The notes beneath the pieces are model-generated. The model did no database searches. It was not told where the DNA came from and worked only from the letters and a program-made list of their open reading frames with translations. A stretch of 64,000 nt of DNA from Anthoceros angustus (lineage: Eukaryota > Streptophyta > Anthocerotopsida > Anthocerotales > Anthocerotaceae). A program made the translations under genes and the position numbers. The DNA is taken from assembly GCA_010909165.1 (NCBI GenBank), contig VJWM01000258.1:124001-188000 (forward strand), written 5' to 3'. Positions 40,280 through 50,858 of this stretch are shown one piece after another (within the stretch, counting starts at the first letter, position 1; each line of letters starts with the position of its first letter).

Positions 40280-41648
40280 TCAGAGCTCTGGAAGTATCTC
40301 GGCAGTTGTGGTGCAGTTCCTTATTCCCTCCATTCTCACTTCGAAGGCAGCTGTGGCTGGTGGTAGAGATGGTGATTTGTAAAGATGTGCATATCGACAC
40401 CCATCTATCCAGAACAGCATCACTCGATTCGTGCATGAATGTGACCAGGTATCACCTGTTTGGAGAATCACTGTTAGCAATTTGATGTGACAGAGGAGAA
40501 AAAATTGGATTCGAGATAAGTACAAACCTAAGACAGGCACCAATCTCGACGACTGGCCGGAGACTCTGTGCGAGACCTGGTTCACCAAAACGACCTGCGA
40601 TGGTGTTTATGACATGTCAGTCTCAACCATGTGATAAGAATTCACCAACCCCCCATGACATCACATGACTGCATACCGCAATGTCATGCTCTTGAGATAG
40701 CTGCATAAGATCCTGAGCGGTTTGACTGAGAATGCGAGTTCTGGCACCCATGTCCTCATAGTCTTGGCGAAAATGGAATGTCAAGCTGTCAACCACAACC
40801 AACTTGACCTGCAAGCACACAATCAGTTGGGAGACTTGTAACGACAGTCGAGATCAGACACAGCCGGTACAGGTGGCTCTACCTGGATATGTGTGGCCAA
40901 AAACTTCCTGAGATTGTATAGAACAGCCTGTTGCTCAAAACTGTCATGGACACGGTAGTGGTAGATATGCTCCAGAAACTCTTCAGCAACTGAAGGCATG
41001 TCTGTCACTGCTTGCGAAGGTGTCCTCAGAAGCTCGATACACCCAGCAGCCATTTGCAACGCCCTCTCCACCATAAAACTGCCTTCAGAGTCTACCAACA
41101 GACCAGCCAAATAGTGACAAACCTGAAGAAACCCGAGAGGGGTAGTGATTTGGACAAGCCAGTGTTTAAAAATGTACCTATGTAGACAGCGTGTCCGTCA
41201 AGCCCCCCTAGTTGCCTAGGAACCTGCACATTTATGGCAAGCTGAATCCTGAAGAACAGCAAACCAAGACGTCAGTGGGAGGACACACAACCTAGCCTGC
41301 CTCTCTGTGCCCAAGTAGAGACATACCCAAGTTGAGTCTTGCCGATTCCCGGAACACCACCTAGCCAGCCAAGTGCATTCATGGTCACACAAGACAGACA
41401 TAGACTCTCAATTGTGCCGCAAGCTACAAAAGTTGTAAAGGAAGAATGATGAATCGACACTCACATACTTCAGTCACTTCTTTGGTTCGAATGCCGCCAC
41501 CCAGAACCTCATCCAGGTCTTTGCAGAGAGTGGAAATCGGCGATGCACTGTCTTCATCCCGCAACAGCTCCAGTGATGTTTTCCCATTAAATTTGTGCAC
41601 ACCTTGCTGGGATTGTTCCTCTACGATGTCCAGCTCATCATCAGACAA
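40280..41648 (-). CDS. RAD51C: RAD51C, RecA/RAD51-family recombination protein (5' end not found)
   Basis: Seven exons read from high to low coordinates: about 41640-41465, 41360-41327, 41248-41178, 41091-40883, 40808-40677, 40594-40528 and 40455-40280. All phases join. Walker A is GVPGIGKTQ, Walker B is KLVVVDSLTFHF, and other RAD51C marks are DLDEVLGGGI, INVQVPRQLGGLDGHA, DSEGSFMVERALQ and GDTWSHSCTNRV. The Walker A exon is only 34 bp. RAD51C acts in RAD51 paralog complexes in homologous recombination and meiosis. The N-terminal helix-hairpin-helix part is not visible. The first recognisable exon lacks an ATG, so one or more exons upstream (41650-42000) are missing or diverged. The end after LPEL lacks an obvious nuclear-localisation tail. 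Confidence 0.9.
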
Positions 41649-42695
41649 CAGGCATAAATAAAAATGCAGTAAGGGACTTGAGCGTTCCGCGTTTCAAATA
41701 CATGTGAGGGGCACCTGCATCCGCCATGTAGCCCTAGAGCATTTTTCCCGGTCTCCCTGTCGTAACCTGCTGCTGGTGTAGACGCAGCATTCCGGCAGAG
41801 AAATTCACAAGGAGAATCAATTGCGTACATAGTTCGAACGTGCCTAAGAGGGACAACGTGCGTAGTTCGAACGTGTGTCACGTAACGTGCTTAAGAGGAC
41901 AACATGCGTATAGTACATATGTATTCAACATGACGTGTGTTGTGTCTATGTAAAAGAGATGCCTTCCCGGCACTAGGGGTTAAGTTTACCGCACTCTATT
42001 GTGCTTGAGGAAAAGAAGACTTTGTGTCTATGTAAAAGAGATGCCTTCCCGGCACTAGGGGTTAAGTTTACCGCACTCTATTGTGCTTGAGGAAAAGAAG
42101 ACTTTATTATAAAAAAAGAGATAAAAAAAATTCATTCGCCCTAAAAACACAGGGGAAAAATTTATTGCACTATATTGTGCTTCATAGTTCATACTTGCTG
42201 TGAGTGCTGTAGACTTTAAATGTACATATGGGACAATGGAGACTTTATTAAAAGAAGAGATAGGGAAAACCCATCTACCCGGAACCGAGGGGGACAACCC
42301 ACTAAAGGGCCAAGAGCCAAGGGGCTAGCCCCCACGAATGCCAACCCCGAAAGTACCTATCGCCCTGATTATGTCGTGGTCGGAGATGAAGAAAGCCTAC
42401 CTACAACTAGTGCCGATGACACCATATCTCCTGCGCTCGTTGCCATCCTGAAAGCGTTGGCTAGTGCCCTCTGCAGCGCGATGGATACCCGCTGTCAAAA
42501 AAAAGCCAGCACTGAGGAAAGAAGGAGACCTACCCCATTCCGACGATTGTGGTAAGCTTTAGCACAATCCTTAATGAGCTGGGAAAAATCCTTGCCCATA
42601 GCCCCGTGAGTCTCACTGGCGAGGGGGATGAATGCGTGGCCGTCCTACAAAGTTGTGTACTTGTGTACCTTGGCAGTCGCGCATCCCTCCGCCGC
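41649..42695. repeat. Spacer with tandem ~83-bp duplication
   Basis: Bases about 41943-42024 and 42025-42106 are near-identical ('gtgtctatgtaaaagagatg' to 'ggaaaagaagacttt'). A third decayed copy of the 'gcactatattgtgctt' part lies near 42160. The flank may hold the missing RAD51C 5' exon. The remainder shows no gene. Confidence 0.7.
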
Positions 42696-45400
42696 CTAGC
42701 CCGGAGAGTTGATAATGACATGCTCACAAATGACGTTCCGGGTAGGGTCCGTTACGATAACATCCGCAATAGAGATTTGGTTCCCTTGGATCAAAAATAG
42801 ATCCGCCCTGAGGGACACCCCATTGCACAGGGTACATGGACGCTCCCTGTATGGAAAATAACCGCTCTCCTTGGCCATTGAGAACATGACGTCGCGAACG
42901 GCATCATGCGTAGCGATACGTTGCCCTCCAATTGGACAGCGAGCCAAGTGGGACCTTGAGTCGTCGAGGGGGGGCCCACAGTTGTAGGCTAAGAGAGAAC
43001 AAGCCATAGGCTAGACCAAACCCAGGTGAAACCTCATCGCAATGAAAAGAGAAGTTGGTGCGATTCGAAAAGCCCAGATGCAAGGCCGAGCCAAAAGCTT
43101 GCTCCCATCCCCGAGCAAGAGTAGATGCGGGAACAAATAGGCCAGGGAATAGTAGAGTCCATATGGATTGCCTACTGCACCTGCCTGAACTGCTTCTCCT
43201 AGGGAGAGCCCTAAAGGCCACTTAGCCCTTCCACGGAAAACGAGGAAAAGGGAGGCATGGGGAGGGCCTCCAAGATGGGAATGTCTTGGATGAAGAAACG
43301 AGCGGTGAAGACGGGGCAGAGAGGGCCCAGCTTCCAAGGAAGATTGTCGGCGACGTGGTCTCCATGGCCAGCAAACGTGTGCTTCCAAAAGTGATAGGAA
43401 AGGACGCCTGCCGCTGCGCAAAGCTCCCTGCGGCACACTTGAAGGTCCCCGGTCCGATAATGTCTCCAAGTGCCTGCATACTTTGTAGATTAAAATTCCG
43501 CAAACTTAATAGAAAAGCTAGAGCCACCGTCATGGTGAGGTAACTCGGCCGACACGCGAAGCAAGACGAAAGGATGCCAAATGCCACCTGAATGCCCCAC
43601 CCTAAGAAATTGAAGAGAGGGAGTAATGCCAGATGAGGGCCAAACCTTGCACTTCATAATCTTAACCCTCAAACCTAAACGGGAGAGCTATGAGGAAAAG
43701 AGTGTGAAAGCTTCCCTAACCTGGCCCCCGGGTCCTAAGATGTGAGTGTTAACCGCCACGGACGGAAAGAGACGCTCCTCGACCGCGCCGGTAGTAATAG
43801 CCAGGGCCTAGAAAGTGCGCAACGAAAAGAGGTTACCTCCCAAGGGATCCCCCTGCCTCATGCTGGTCGCCGAGTCCAGCACAGTAACCCCTTCCTTAGA
43901 TGGTCCGTGCTGAAAGTAGAGGGTAGACGAGGAACCATAAAAAGAGTGGACGAAAGGAATAAGACTTGCCAGGTGCCTGCCTACATCCTTAAGCTATGTG
44001 AAAATTACCATCTTAGAGACCGTGTTGAAAGCGTTCTCGACGTCCATATGTAGGGCGTCCCAATCTTGATGTGACTCCATACCCTCCCGGAGTGGTAATC
44101 CCAAATTGGTGGGGGCAAAGATGTGCTTGGAACTGCTCCCGAAGTTGGATAGCAATGGTGCAACCTATATGGCGTAAGAATGCCTCCCCAATGGTGATAG
44201 GGCGCACCCCAGGCGTGGGCTTCTTTATAGTCAGTAACTTGTTGATCCCCAACACCCGAGAGATTCGGTGAAAAGTCTTCCTCTTGCCACTTCTGCCGCC
44301 AGAATGAAGAGCTCCGAGAAACCACTAGAAGGATCCTCAGGAGCAAAGTCATCATGAAGGTGACCGTTGATTGGCCCAGATAGACTACCCGATGAAAGCC
44401 GCAGGGCAATGGTAAGAGCCTTACCGAAGACCACCCTATCGAGACAAAAAGGCGCCTCCGGCATGTAATTCAGGATATCCTGTGGAATGAGGTTATCTTG
44501 GGCCAGATAAAGGGCACGGAGTGCAAAGATGGTGTCTTCGGAGGTTGGCACCACTGGCTCCAGGCGAAGTGCCCGAGCAGCCTTAGCGTATTTCCTAGCA
44601 CGGCCTAGCAAGAGACACCTCTTGAGCCCCGCCTTGGCGGGGTCCTGGTAGACTTAGTACACCTTGGCAGCCTCCAGCCTGGATCTCCCTCCTCTTGCAA
44701 AGCTTCCCCGGCCCGGAATCGACGGAGACGAGACATCGCCTTCTTATTGCTCGAAGAACCACCCCTGGAGCGACGAAGACACCACCGAGGGAGAGAAAGG
44801 AACAAAGTCCAAGCCGCCTCGTCCCTAGGGTCTAGCACAAGGTGATCCAAAGGAAGCCAGTAGGCAAAGCAAACGTTGTCATGCAAGCGCCTCGGGAGAC
44901 GCCGAAAAAGGCAGGGTCTCGGAAAGCGCGCTTCGAACAAGGTGAGCAGATGATGTAATTGCATTCGCAACCACTAGCAAGACTCTAGGGGTGGGACGAG
45001 GGTAGCATCCAAACTCGGAGCCAGATGTATAGTCCTACTGGAAGAAGCAAACCTCACCTGAGCCTCCCGGGTTGTTCGGTTGAAGTCCTTATGTTTGAAC
45101 CCAATGTGACATTTCTCCCCCTTGACTCCACAAAGACAAAGATAGCAGATCGGACAAGGGTGTCCTTGACTACCAAGGTGTGACCGTATGGGGGAGGGAG
45201 AAACAACGAGAATGGCACGATCTGTGGAACAACCTGGATGACCGGAGGGTGTCTGAGTCGAGGGGGCACCGGGTGCCAAGGACAAAGCATCCTCGGCAGT
45301 TACTAAACATACGGAGTGCACGCTCCGTATGGCGAGCTTGACTAGGCTGGCCGAAGGCCAGCACCCAGAGGGGCCGCAACTTGCCAAAATACCCGACAAC
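42696..45400 (-). mobile_element. Decayed non-LTR retrotransposon (reverse transcriptase remnant)
   Basis: Read on the minus strand, fragments in shifting frames follow a coherent order. At 45400-44974 there is a Cys/His finger-like stretch (CPICYLCLCGVKGEKCHIGF). Next, 44970-44605 has a linker with AWTLFLSLPRWCLRR. Then 44611-44010 is a reverse transcriptase core including LLTIKKPTPGVRPITIGEAF and HQFGITTPGG. Last, 43007-42696 is a C-terminal domain with RCPIGGQRIATHDAVRDVMF and IADVIVTDPTRN. The fragments are separated by stops and frameshifts, so it is inactive. This arrangement occurs in plant and algal non-LTR elements. I see no poly(A) tail or target-site duplication that would fix the ends. 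Confidence 0.7.
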
Positions 45401-46255
45401 CCACCGCGTAGACCCCCCCTCCCGAAATCCTAAATAGAAACCCTAAAAGCCTACGGTCGGCCGGAACATGACGCCTTGCCAAAGCCCAGCATGAAACCAT
45501 GAGACCGATTTACATACAGACGTGAGAGCTTGCTCCCTGCGAAGAGTGCCGGGGAGAAGTTCGTGAAAGGCTAAAGGCGAAGACCGTTCGGAACACTTCA
45601 CGCATATTGGATTCCCAATCTTTCGAGTCATAGACCTGGCTGCTTCACAAGGGGCCATGGGCATGGAGGCTTGTGTGTAGTCTAGGAAGGGCTTCGGCTG
45701 GCCTAATTCTCAGGAACCAATGGTGGCCAAACAACAGAGCCGTTAGGTACAGCTAGGTATGTGGTTTGAGACATGCCCACGCTCGTCGCCGTCCCATGAA
45801 TAGCGTTGGCCAGCGATGTGCATACCCAGCATAATGTACATACCTAGCATCTCATGTTCAGTTTTTCTAATAGATTATAATATATTTATATTAAAAATAA
45901 ATAAATAATATATTTTTAATTAAAATAGATGAATAATACTTCCTTATTAAGGAAAGAAGAGACAAGCGAACTCATCTACTAAAAAATATGAAAGAAACAT
46001 ATTAAAGAATATGAAAGGAAGATACTCAAAAACATGAAAGGAAGACCTGAAGGACTGGACTAAAGAAGAGCATCTACTAAAAAACATGAAAGGAAGACCT
46101 GCAGGGTCGGACTAAAGAAGAGCATAGTTGCATGTTTAAAGTCACTTACAGCGCCTACTCAAGCTCCACATACAGTTTTAGACGTTAGATGTACATGACA
46201 AATTTTGGGCTTGAGACGAAACGGTCGTGCCGGCTCGCACGGCGGGTGGTGAGAA
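45401..46255. other. AT-rich spacer with short tandem repeats
   Basis: Bases 45860-45950 are very AT-rich. Between about 45985 and 46130 a phrase like aaaaacatgaaaggaagacc recurs three times with 'ggactaaagaagagcat' linkers. No gene is seen. Confidence 0.5.
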
Positions 46256-47603
46256 CTAACGAAGTGCAGTTTGCGCAGTTTGCGCGGTTTGCGTAGTCTT
46301 CGCGCAATGCACGACCCGCTGTTGCGCTGTCGTGCCTGAGACACAAAGCAAGCAAGCCTGGGATTAGAATGGATGGGACCAGCAGCCACATCACCGAATT
46401 CACATCGGAGCCGAGACACTTACAGAGCGTTGCGTAGCACGGCTGATTCCCGGCAGGATCTTCTCCTTCCGGTGGCGGATGTTCGCCGTACAACATCTCA
46501 CAGCTCATATCCTCGAAGTCTACGTCACCAGGAGCAACGCAACCGGCGGTAAGACGGAGGCATTTGGCGACAGTTGGCAAAAGAAGGACATCCTTAGCAA
46601 TGGTCGCATGACTCACTAGGTTTCATGTAGAGGGGCACGCCGAAGGAGGTGGAGATGAACTCTTGTGAAGGGACCTTACAAAGGTTCACGCACATCCCTA
46701 CGCAGTTGCTGGACTCCAAGAATCTGCACTTCTTGATTTTCACGCCACTCCACTGTTTCACGCCGTCCACCTCTCTCTCGATAGTCTGCACACTCGAGCC
46801 CTAGGCGGTGAAGTGAAGTGTGGATCGGGATTAAGTTCTCGAAACTGGCGGCCAGTGGCCAGTCAGATCTCTCACCTCTGCAGGCCCCACGAGCCATTGG
46901 AATAAAGCAGACGTGCTTAGGGCGTAGTACTCGCAAGCAAGCTTTTTCGACACCATGGAAAGCACCATCCGGGCCTGCAACGACGATCACGACCAGAACC
47001 TGAGTGACGTGTCTCGGAGACAGAACACATGTTCAAGATGCACCTTTGTGAAGAAAGCTGAAGCAACGTGCACGCCCAATACCAGCTTGAAAAAGAAAGG
47101 CGGGACAGATGCAGTAAGCACGCTGGTGACAATCAAGCGCTGCTCCAGCGGGCTCCTGCCTCGCACAATCCGCTTTGAGATGTCCACAAAGGCGTCATAT
47201 CCCTTCTCATCCGTGGTCTCGCCTGCAGGCCACAAGAAGCAGCTCCGAGTCGGGACACTTGTACGCTTTCACTCATCTGCCACAGTCTCGCAATCTCAAT
47301 TTCATTTGATGCGCACTTACCGCTGGTCTCGCTCATTTTCGACACCATGAAATGAATGACGCCTCGCTCCCACCATGCATCTTTGTACTGAGACACCTCT
47401 CCCATGGGAGCTGGCTCTCCAATTATTCGGCATCTCACGCCAAACCGTCTCTTGCGCTGGAGCCCGCTCACTGGACTGCCATCCCGGCGGTTCGCAGACA
47501 GTCTGGAGGCAAATTGAGGCTGCAACAGCCTCAACGAGCCTCCTTCAAGCCTGAAGCAACCGGCGGCAGGGGATGGATGACGGATCCCCTGTGAGCAAAT
47601 CAT
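46256..47603 (-). CDS. D27: DWARF27-like beta-carotene isomerase
   Basis: Six exons from high to low: 47603-47321, 47222-47044, 46941-46876, 46800-46617, 46519-46424 and 46335-46256. All phases agree, giving 295 residues. The DUF4033/D27 pattern is clear: YKDAWWERGVIHFMVSKM, KGYDAFVDISKRI, SPLEQRLIV, EYYALSTSALFQWLVGPAE, KIKKCRFLESSNCVGMCVN, KVPSQEFI, NFEDMSCEM and DPAGNQPCYATLC. The conserved cysteines of the CRFLE...CVGMCVNLCK segment are present. D27 is an iron-containing plastid enzyme that converts all-trans- to 9-cis-beta-carotene at the start of strigolactone synthesis. The first ~60 residues are Ser/Arg-rich, as in a transit peptide. The C-terminal tail is odd: a TTQTAQTAQTALR repeat replaces the usual family end. 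D27 has several paralogs, so the exact subfamily is open. Confidence 0.88.
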
Positions 47604-49432
47604 GACTCTGCAATCAAGCGGTCAATTGAGCGGTCAGGTCAGCCAATTGTTGCAGCTCTCGGGGCACCCTTGTACTACCACTTGGAACGACTAGACTGCA
47701 GGTCTCGGCTGGATCCACGCTTGGTTGCAACCTTCACCGAAATCCACGAAAATTTGTGCAAGCGTGTGGCGAGCCTCAGGAGTACCAGTGCGTGCATCGA
47801 GCAACTGCCGACAATTAAAGCAGCCGCCTTCAAGTTGAAGCAATCTTTAGCCCGGCCTGGCAATTTCTGCTCAAAAGGCGAGCATGGCATGGAGTCACAG
47901 GGGATCCCCTCCGTCAGATGCTTCCATGGCCTCCACTCACGAGAAGTCTTACAGCCAGACCGACCCGCGAGCTCAAGGTCCCCAGAGCGAGAGCCCGCAG
48001 AGAAGTTGTTGGAGTTTGAGTGTCGTGGAGGCCGGCCGTGGCGTTTCCGTTGAGCTCGTGTGCTGCCAACTCAGGCAAGATTAACTCCGCTCCGCCTGGC
48101 AGCCTGCTCAGCCTGCTCAGCCTGCAGTTTTGTAGGGACACGCTAACTGGCAGCCGACATGCCGTCACCAGCGCGGGCGAGGCAGTGGTATTGTGAAGAC
48201 AGCATCCGATTACATACACAGCATGGCAGCTTCTGGAGGGGCCAACCGCCGGTCTGTGTCGTCTTGCGATGCGGACCTGGTATCCGGTTTGCAAAGCTTT
48301 GCTTCCAGCCAAGACTTCTCCATTGCATTGACCTTTCTAGCCTAGTGGATGCTCCTATTCCAAGTTTCAGAATCTTGTTGTTAACCACTTTACCGAAAAA
48401 CCCTTTACCTTTATACAAAGTCTTATCTCGTAGCTTTACTGTATACCAAGACATAGGATGCACCCATCTACCATGCCATGCAACACTGTCACAGTAACCA
48501 GCATGGTGCTTTCCATGGCCATTGCTTGGTGCTTTCCGTGGGCTTTCCGTGCCTTTTCGACACCATGGAAAGCACGATCCGCTCAAGGGCCTACATGCGG
48601 AGTGCTCGCAACCTTACTCACCTGGACTTAAATAAAATTCTTCTTCTTCTTACAACACGATCCACTTGCATGGTATATTTATATAAATTTAAAAAAATTA
48701 CATAAATATTTCAAAATTTACATCGAAATCCCGCGCTGGTATTTGACTTTGCAGCACTAACGAGTGAGGGGCCCATGCAGTGGGAGACGAGGGCATGATA
48801 TTTTACAGCTGGGAATGAACAGCACCCCATCCCAGTACGGATACGTTCCACTGTTGGAGTTCCAATGAACTCATGTCTTGGATGTGTAGTCTAATTCCAA
48901 TGAAGTATGTGTGGATGTGTAGTCTAATTCCAATGAAGTATGTGTGGATGTGTCTAATTCCAATGAAGTATGTGTGGATGTCACTCCTTGAAGGGAGCAC
49001 AACTCCGCCCACTTGAGTCCATGCGCTTTCTGGCTTACAGACATCGATGTACTGTATGTACACCATGCGAAGGGCAGTTTAGGTCAGAAATGTTAAATGT
49101 TTTGGCGTCGCGCTGAGACGATTTGCGGATGAAGTCACTTGTAGTCTAGTCTAATGTCAAAAGCGAGAAAACGCGCTCGCTGGATGGTCCAAGCAGCAGC
49201 GGGCTCGTGTCCTGCCTCCAAGTGCTGCGTCGGAGACAGCGAGCCTGCTGCGTCCAGGTGTTGCATCTCTTCTCGCATCGCAGCCACCTGGTCGAGGGAC
49301 GGTGCTGCGAAGGGAAGGGGAGGGAAGGGAGGCCGGCAGGCAGATCTAGGCGGGCGCATTCTTTGTGCTCGCGACGGAATCTGCCAGAAGGAGCTGCCGG
49401 GACGGCAATCGGGTTGAGCAGAAAGATCACGC
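47604..49432. other. Intergenic region with short repeats, no certain gene
   Basis: Bases 47604-48140 share no recognisable coding sequence. The word ttttcgacaccatggaaagc occurs at about 48554 and again in the D27 gene near 46944. A minus-strand frame at 48586-48143 (147 residues) contains a Lys-rich stretch (VKLRDKTLYKGKGFFGKVVN) on DNA that is AT-richer than its surroundings; I cannot name it. Bases 48660-48740 are very AT-rich. Bases 49140-49430 may be the leader of the next gene. Confidence 0.4.
48880..48980 (+). repeat. ~33-bp tandem repeat, three copies
   Basis: The phrases 'gtctaattccaatgaagtat' and 'gtgtggatgt' recur three times. The last unit is a few bases shorter. Confidence 0.85.
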
Positions 49433-50503
49433 ATGATGGAATGGGCTTGCATGAGATCTGCGGTGCTGCATTCCAGCCCGATCCCGTACGATGTCTTGGT
49501 CTCCACCTCGGGCTCGCGCATGGCCTCCAGCCCGGCCTTCTACGCCACGTCTTCCATCTCGCGGGTGAGCTGCAGCAGGCGGCACCAGGGGAGCGCGCTC
49601 TCGGACTCGGAGTGGCAGCAGAGCAGGAGGAGGAGCTTGGCGGGAGGGCTGGGATTCGGGGACGCCTTCGGGGGCGGGGAGAGGCGGGAGCTCGTGGGGA
49701 GGGTGCAGGCTTCCGCGGAGGAGCAGCTACTCCTGGGTGACTACAGCGCAGAATGGGGACGCCTTGGGGAAGCGGCCAAGGCCAGGGAGAGGGAGCGGAG
49801 ACCTCGGTTGCAGAGGCAGGGGTCGGTGCGGAGCAAGGTGATGGGCTATATCGAGAGGCAGGCAGGGTATACGTGGCTGGTCGGGCCTCTTTTGGCTACT
49901 TCAGTGATTGTGGTGCCCGGAATTGTGGTTCCGATCATCGATCTGTTGCAGCAATCGTATCTGGTGGGGCTGGCAGCGTCGTTCGGGCTTGACATTCTGT
50001 TTGTCATGTCGGCGGACCTCTTCTTGGTGTTGGCGGACAAGGCTGGCCACCACCAGACCGTCCCCGGTGGTCCTGCTCCCTGGATAGGTCCTTGGGAGTA
50101 CACAGGTTATCCTAAGGGATTGCCTGATTTGCAGAACTACCTCACGTATGCTGGAGTTGGAGTTGCTGCCTTTGCCCTGTTGGCTTCCCTTTTCGTCGGG
50201 AAGCTTTTGGTTGCACTACCTGTTCTCGGTCCATATTTGGCCCTTATCTTTGTGCAGCTTGCGTATGAGAAGCTCTTGTCTGGTGATCGTCTTCCCAGCT
50301 ACCCCCTTGTCCCGATTCTCTACACCGTTTACAGGTTCCGGCAACTGGCAAGAGGAATGGAGCTGGTTGGTGCCTTGGGTGGAGGATTGTTTCTGGCCCT
50401 CACTTTGAAGCTGCTTATGGTAGTGTGGACTCTGTACTTTGGGATGTACCTGACTCAGCTGCCGTGGTTGTATTCTACCTGGAATTCTAACAGGGCTACC
50501 TAG
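49433..50503 (+). CDS. Multi-pass membrane protein, probably plastid-targeted
   Basis: Single-exon gene of 356 residues. I cannot name the family with confidence. The first ~50 residues are Ser-rich with few acids (HSSPIPYD, SSPAFYATSSISRVSCSRR), like a chloroplast transit peptide. A charged, probably helical stretch follows to about 138. Hydrophobic segments lie near 147-169, 178-202, 238-276 (one or two passes) and 313-341. The words GYPKGLPDLQNYLTYAGVG and SYPLVPILYTVYRFRQLARG between segments recall plant-specific plastid membrane proteins of unknown role. No catalytic motif is seen. The ATG at 49433 is followed by a second Met and by another at residue 30, so a shorter start is possible. 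Confidence 0.75.
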   Translation: MMEWACMRSAVLHSSPIPYDVLVSTSGSRMASSPAFYATSSISRVSCSRRHQGSALSDSEWQQSRRRSLAGGLGFGDAFGGGERRELVGRVQASAEEQLLLGDYSAEWGRLGEAAKARERERRPRLQRQGSVRSKVMGYIERQAGYTWLVGPLLATSVIVVPGIVVPIIDLLQQSYLVGLAASFGLDILFVMSADLFLVLADKAGHHQTVPGGPAPWIGPWEYTGYPKGLPDLQNYLTYAGVGVAAFALLASLFVGKLLVALPVLGPYLALIFVQLAYEKLLSGDRLPSYPLVPILYTVYRFRQLARGMELVGALGGGLFLALTLKLLMVVWTLYFGMYLTQLPWLYSTWNSNRAT

Positions 50504-50858
50504 CCTCTGTCCTGATTGTAACACTTGCTCGCATCATTAAATTTGAGCTGGTTGTCTGAAATAATCGACATGAGCCAGAGTCACTTACCCGGGGGCGAAC
50601 CCGGTGTTAAATGTTGCTAGTAACGGCCAGTTCAAGAACTCGTGCCTTCCATGTTTTCTTTAGCGATCTGTTTCAAGAACGTTACACATTGTGTGTGTCG
50701 GCTGTTGTCATGTGTGCTCAGGAGCAGTGCAGATGCAACTGGTGTGTCTTTTGGCAAAGGTTGTGTTGCTCTGAAAGCCGGATCTGTGGTGGGAGGTCGT
50801 GTGTGGGTTGGTTGTAGCTTCGATTGTCTGCTTGAGTTTTATTAGTCACCCACTCGCC
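50504..50858. other. Spacer between the membrane protein and GT31 genes
   Basis: About 355 bp with no gene seen; 3' UTR of the upstream gene and promoter/leader of the next. An in-frame upstream extension from 50799 lacks an ATG. Confidence 0.4.
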
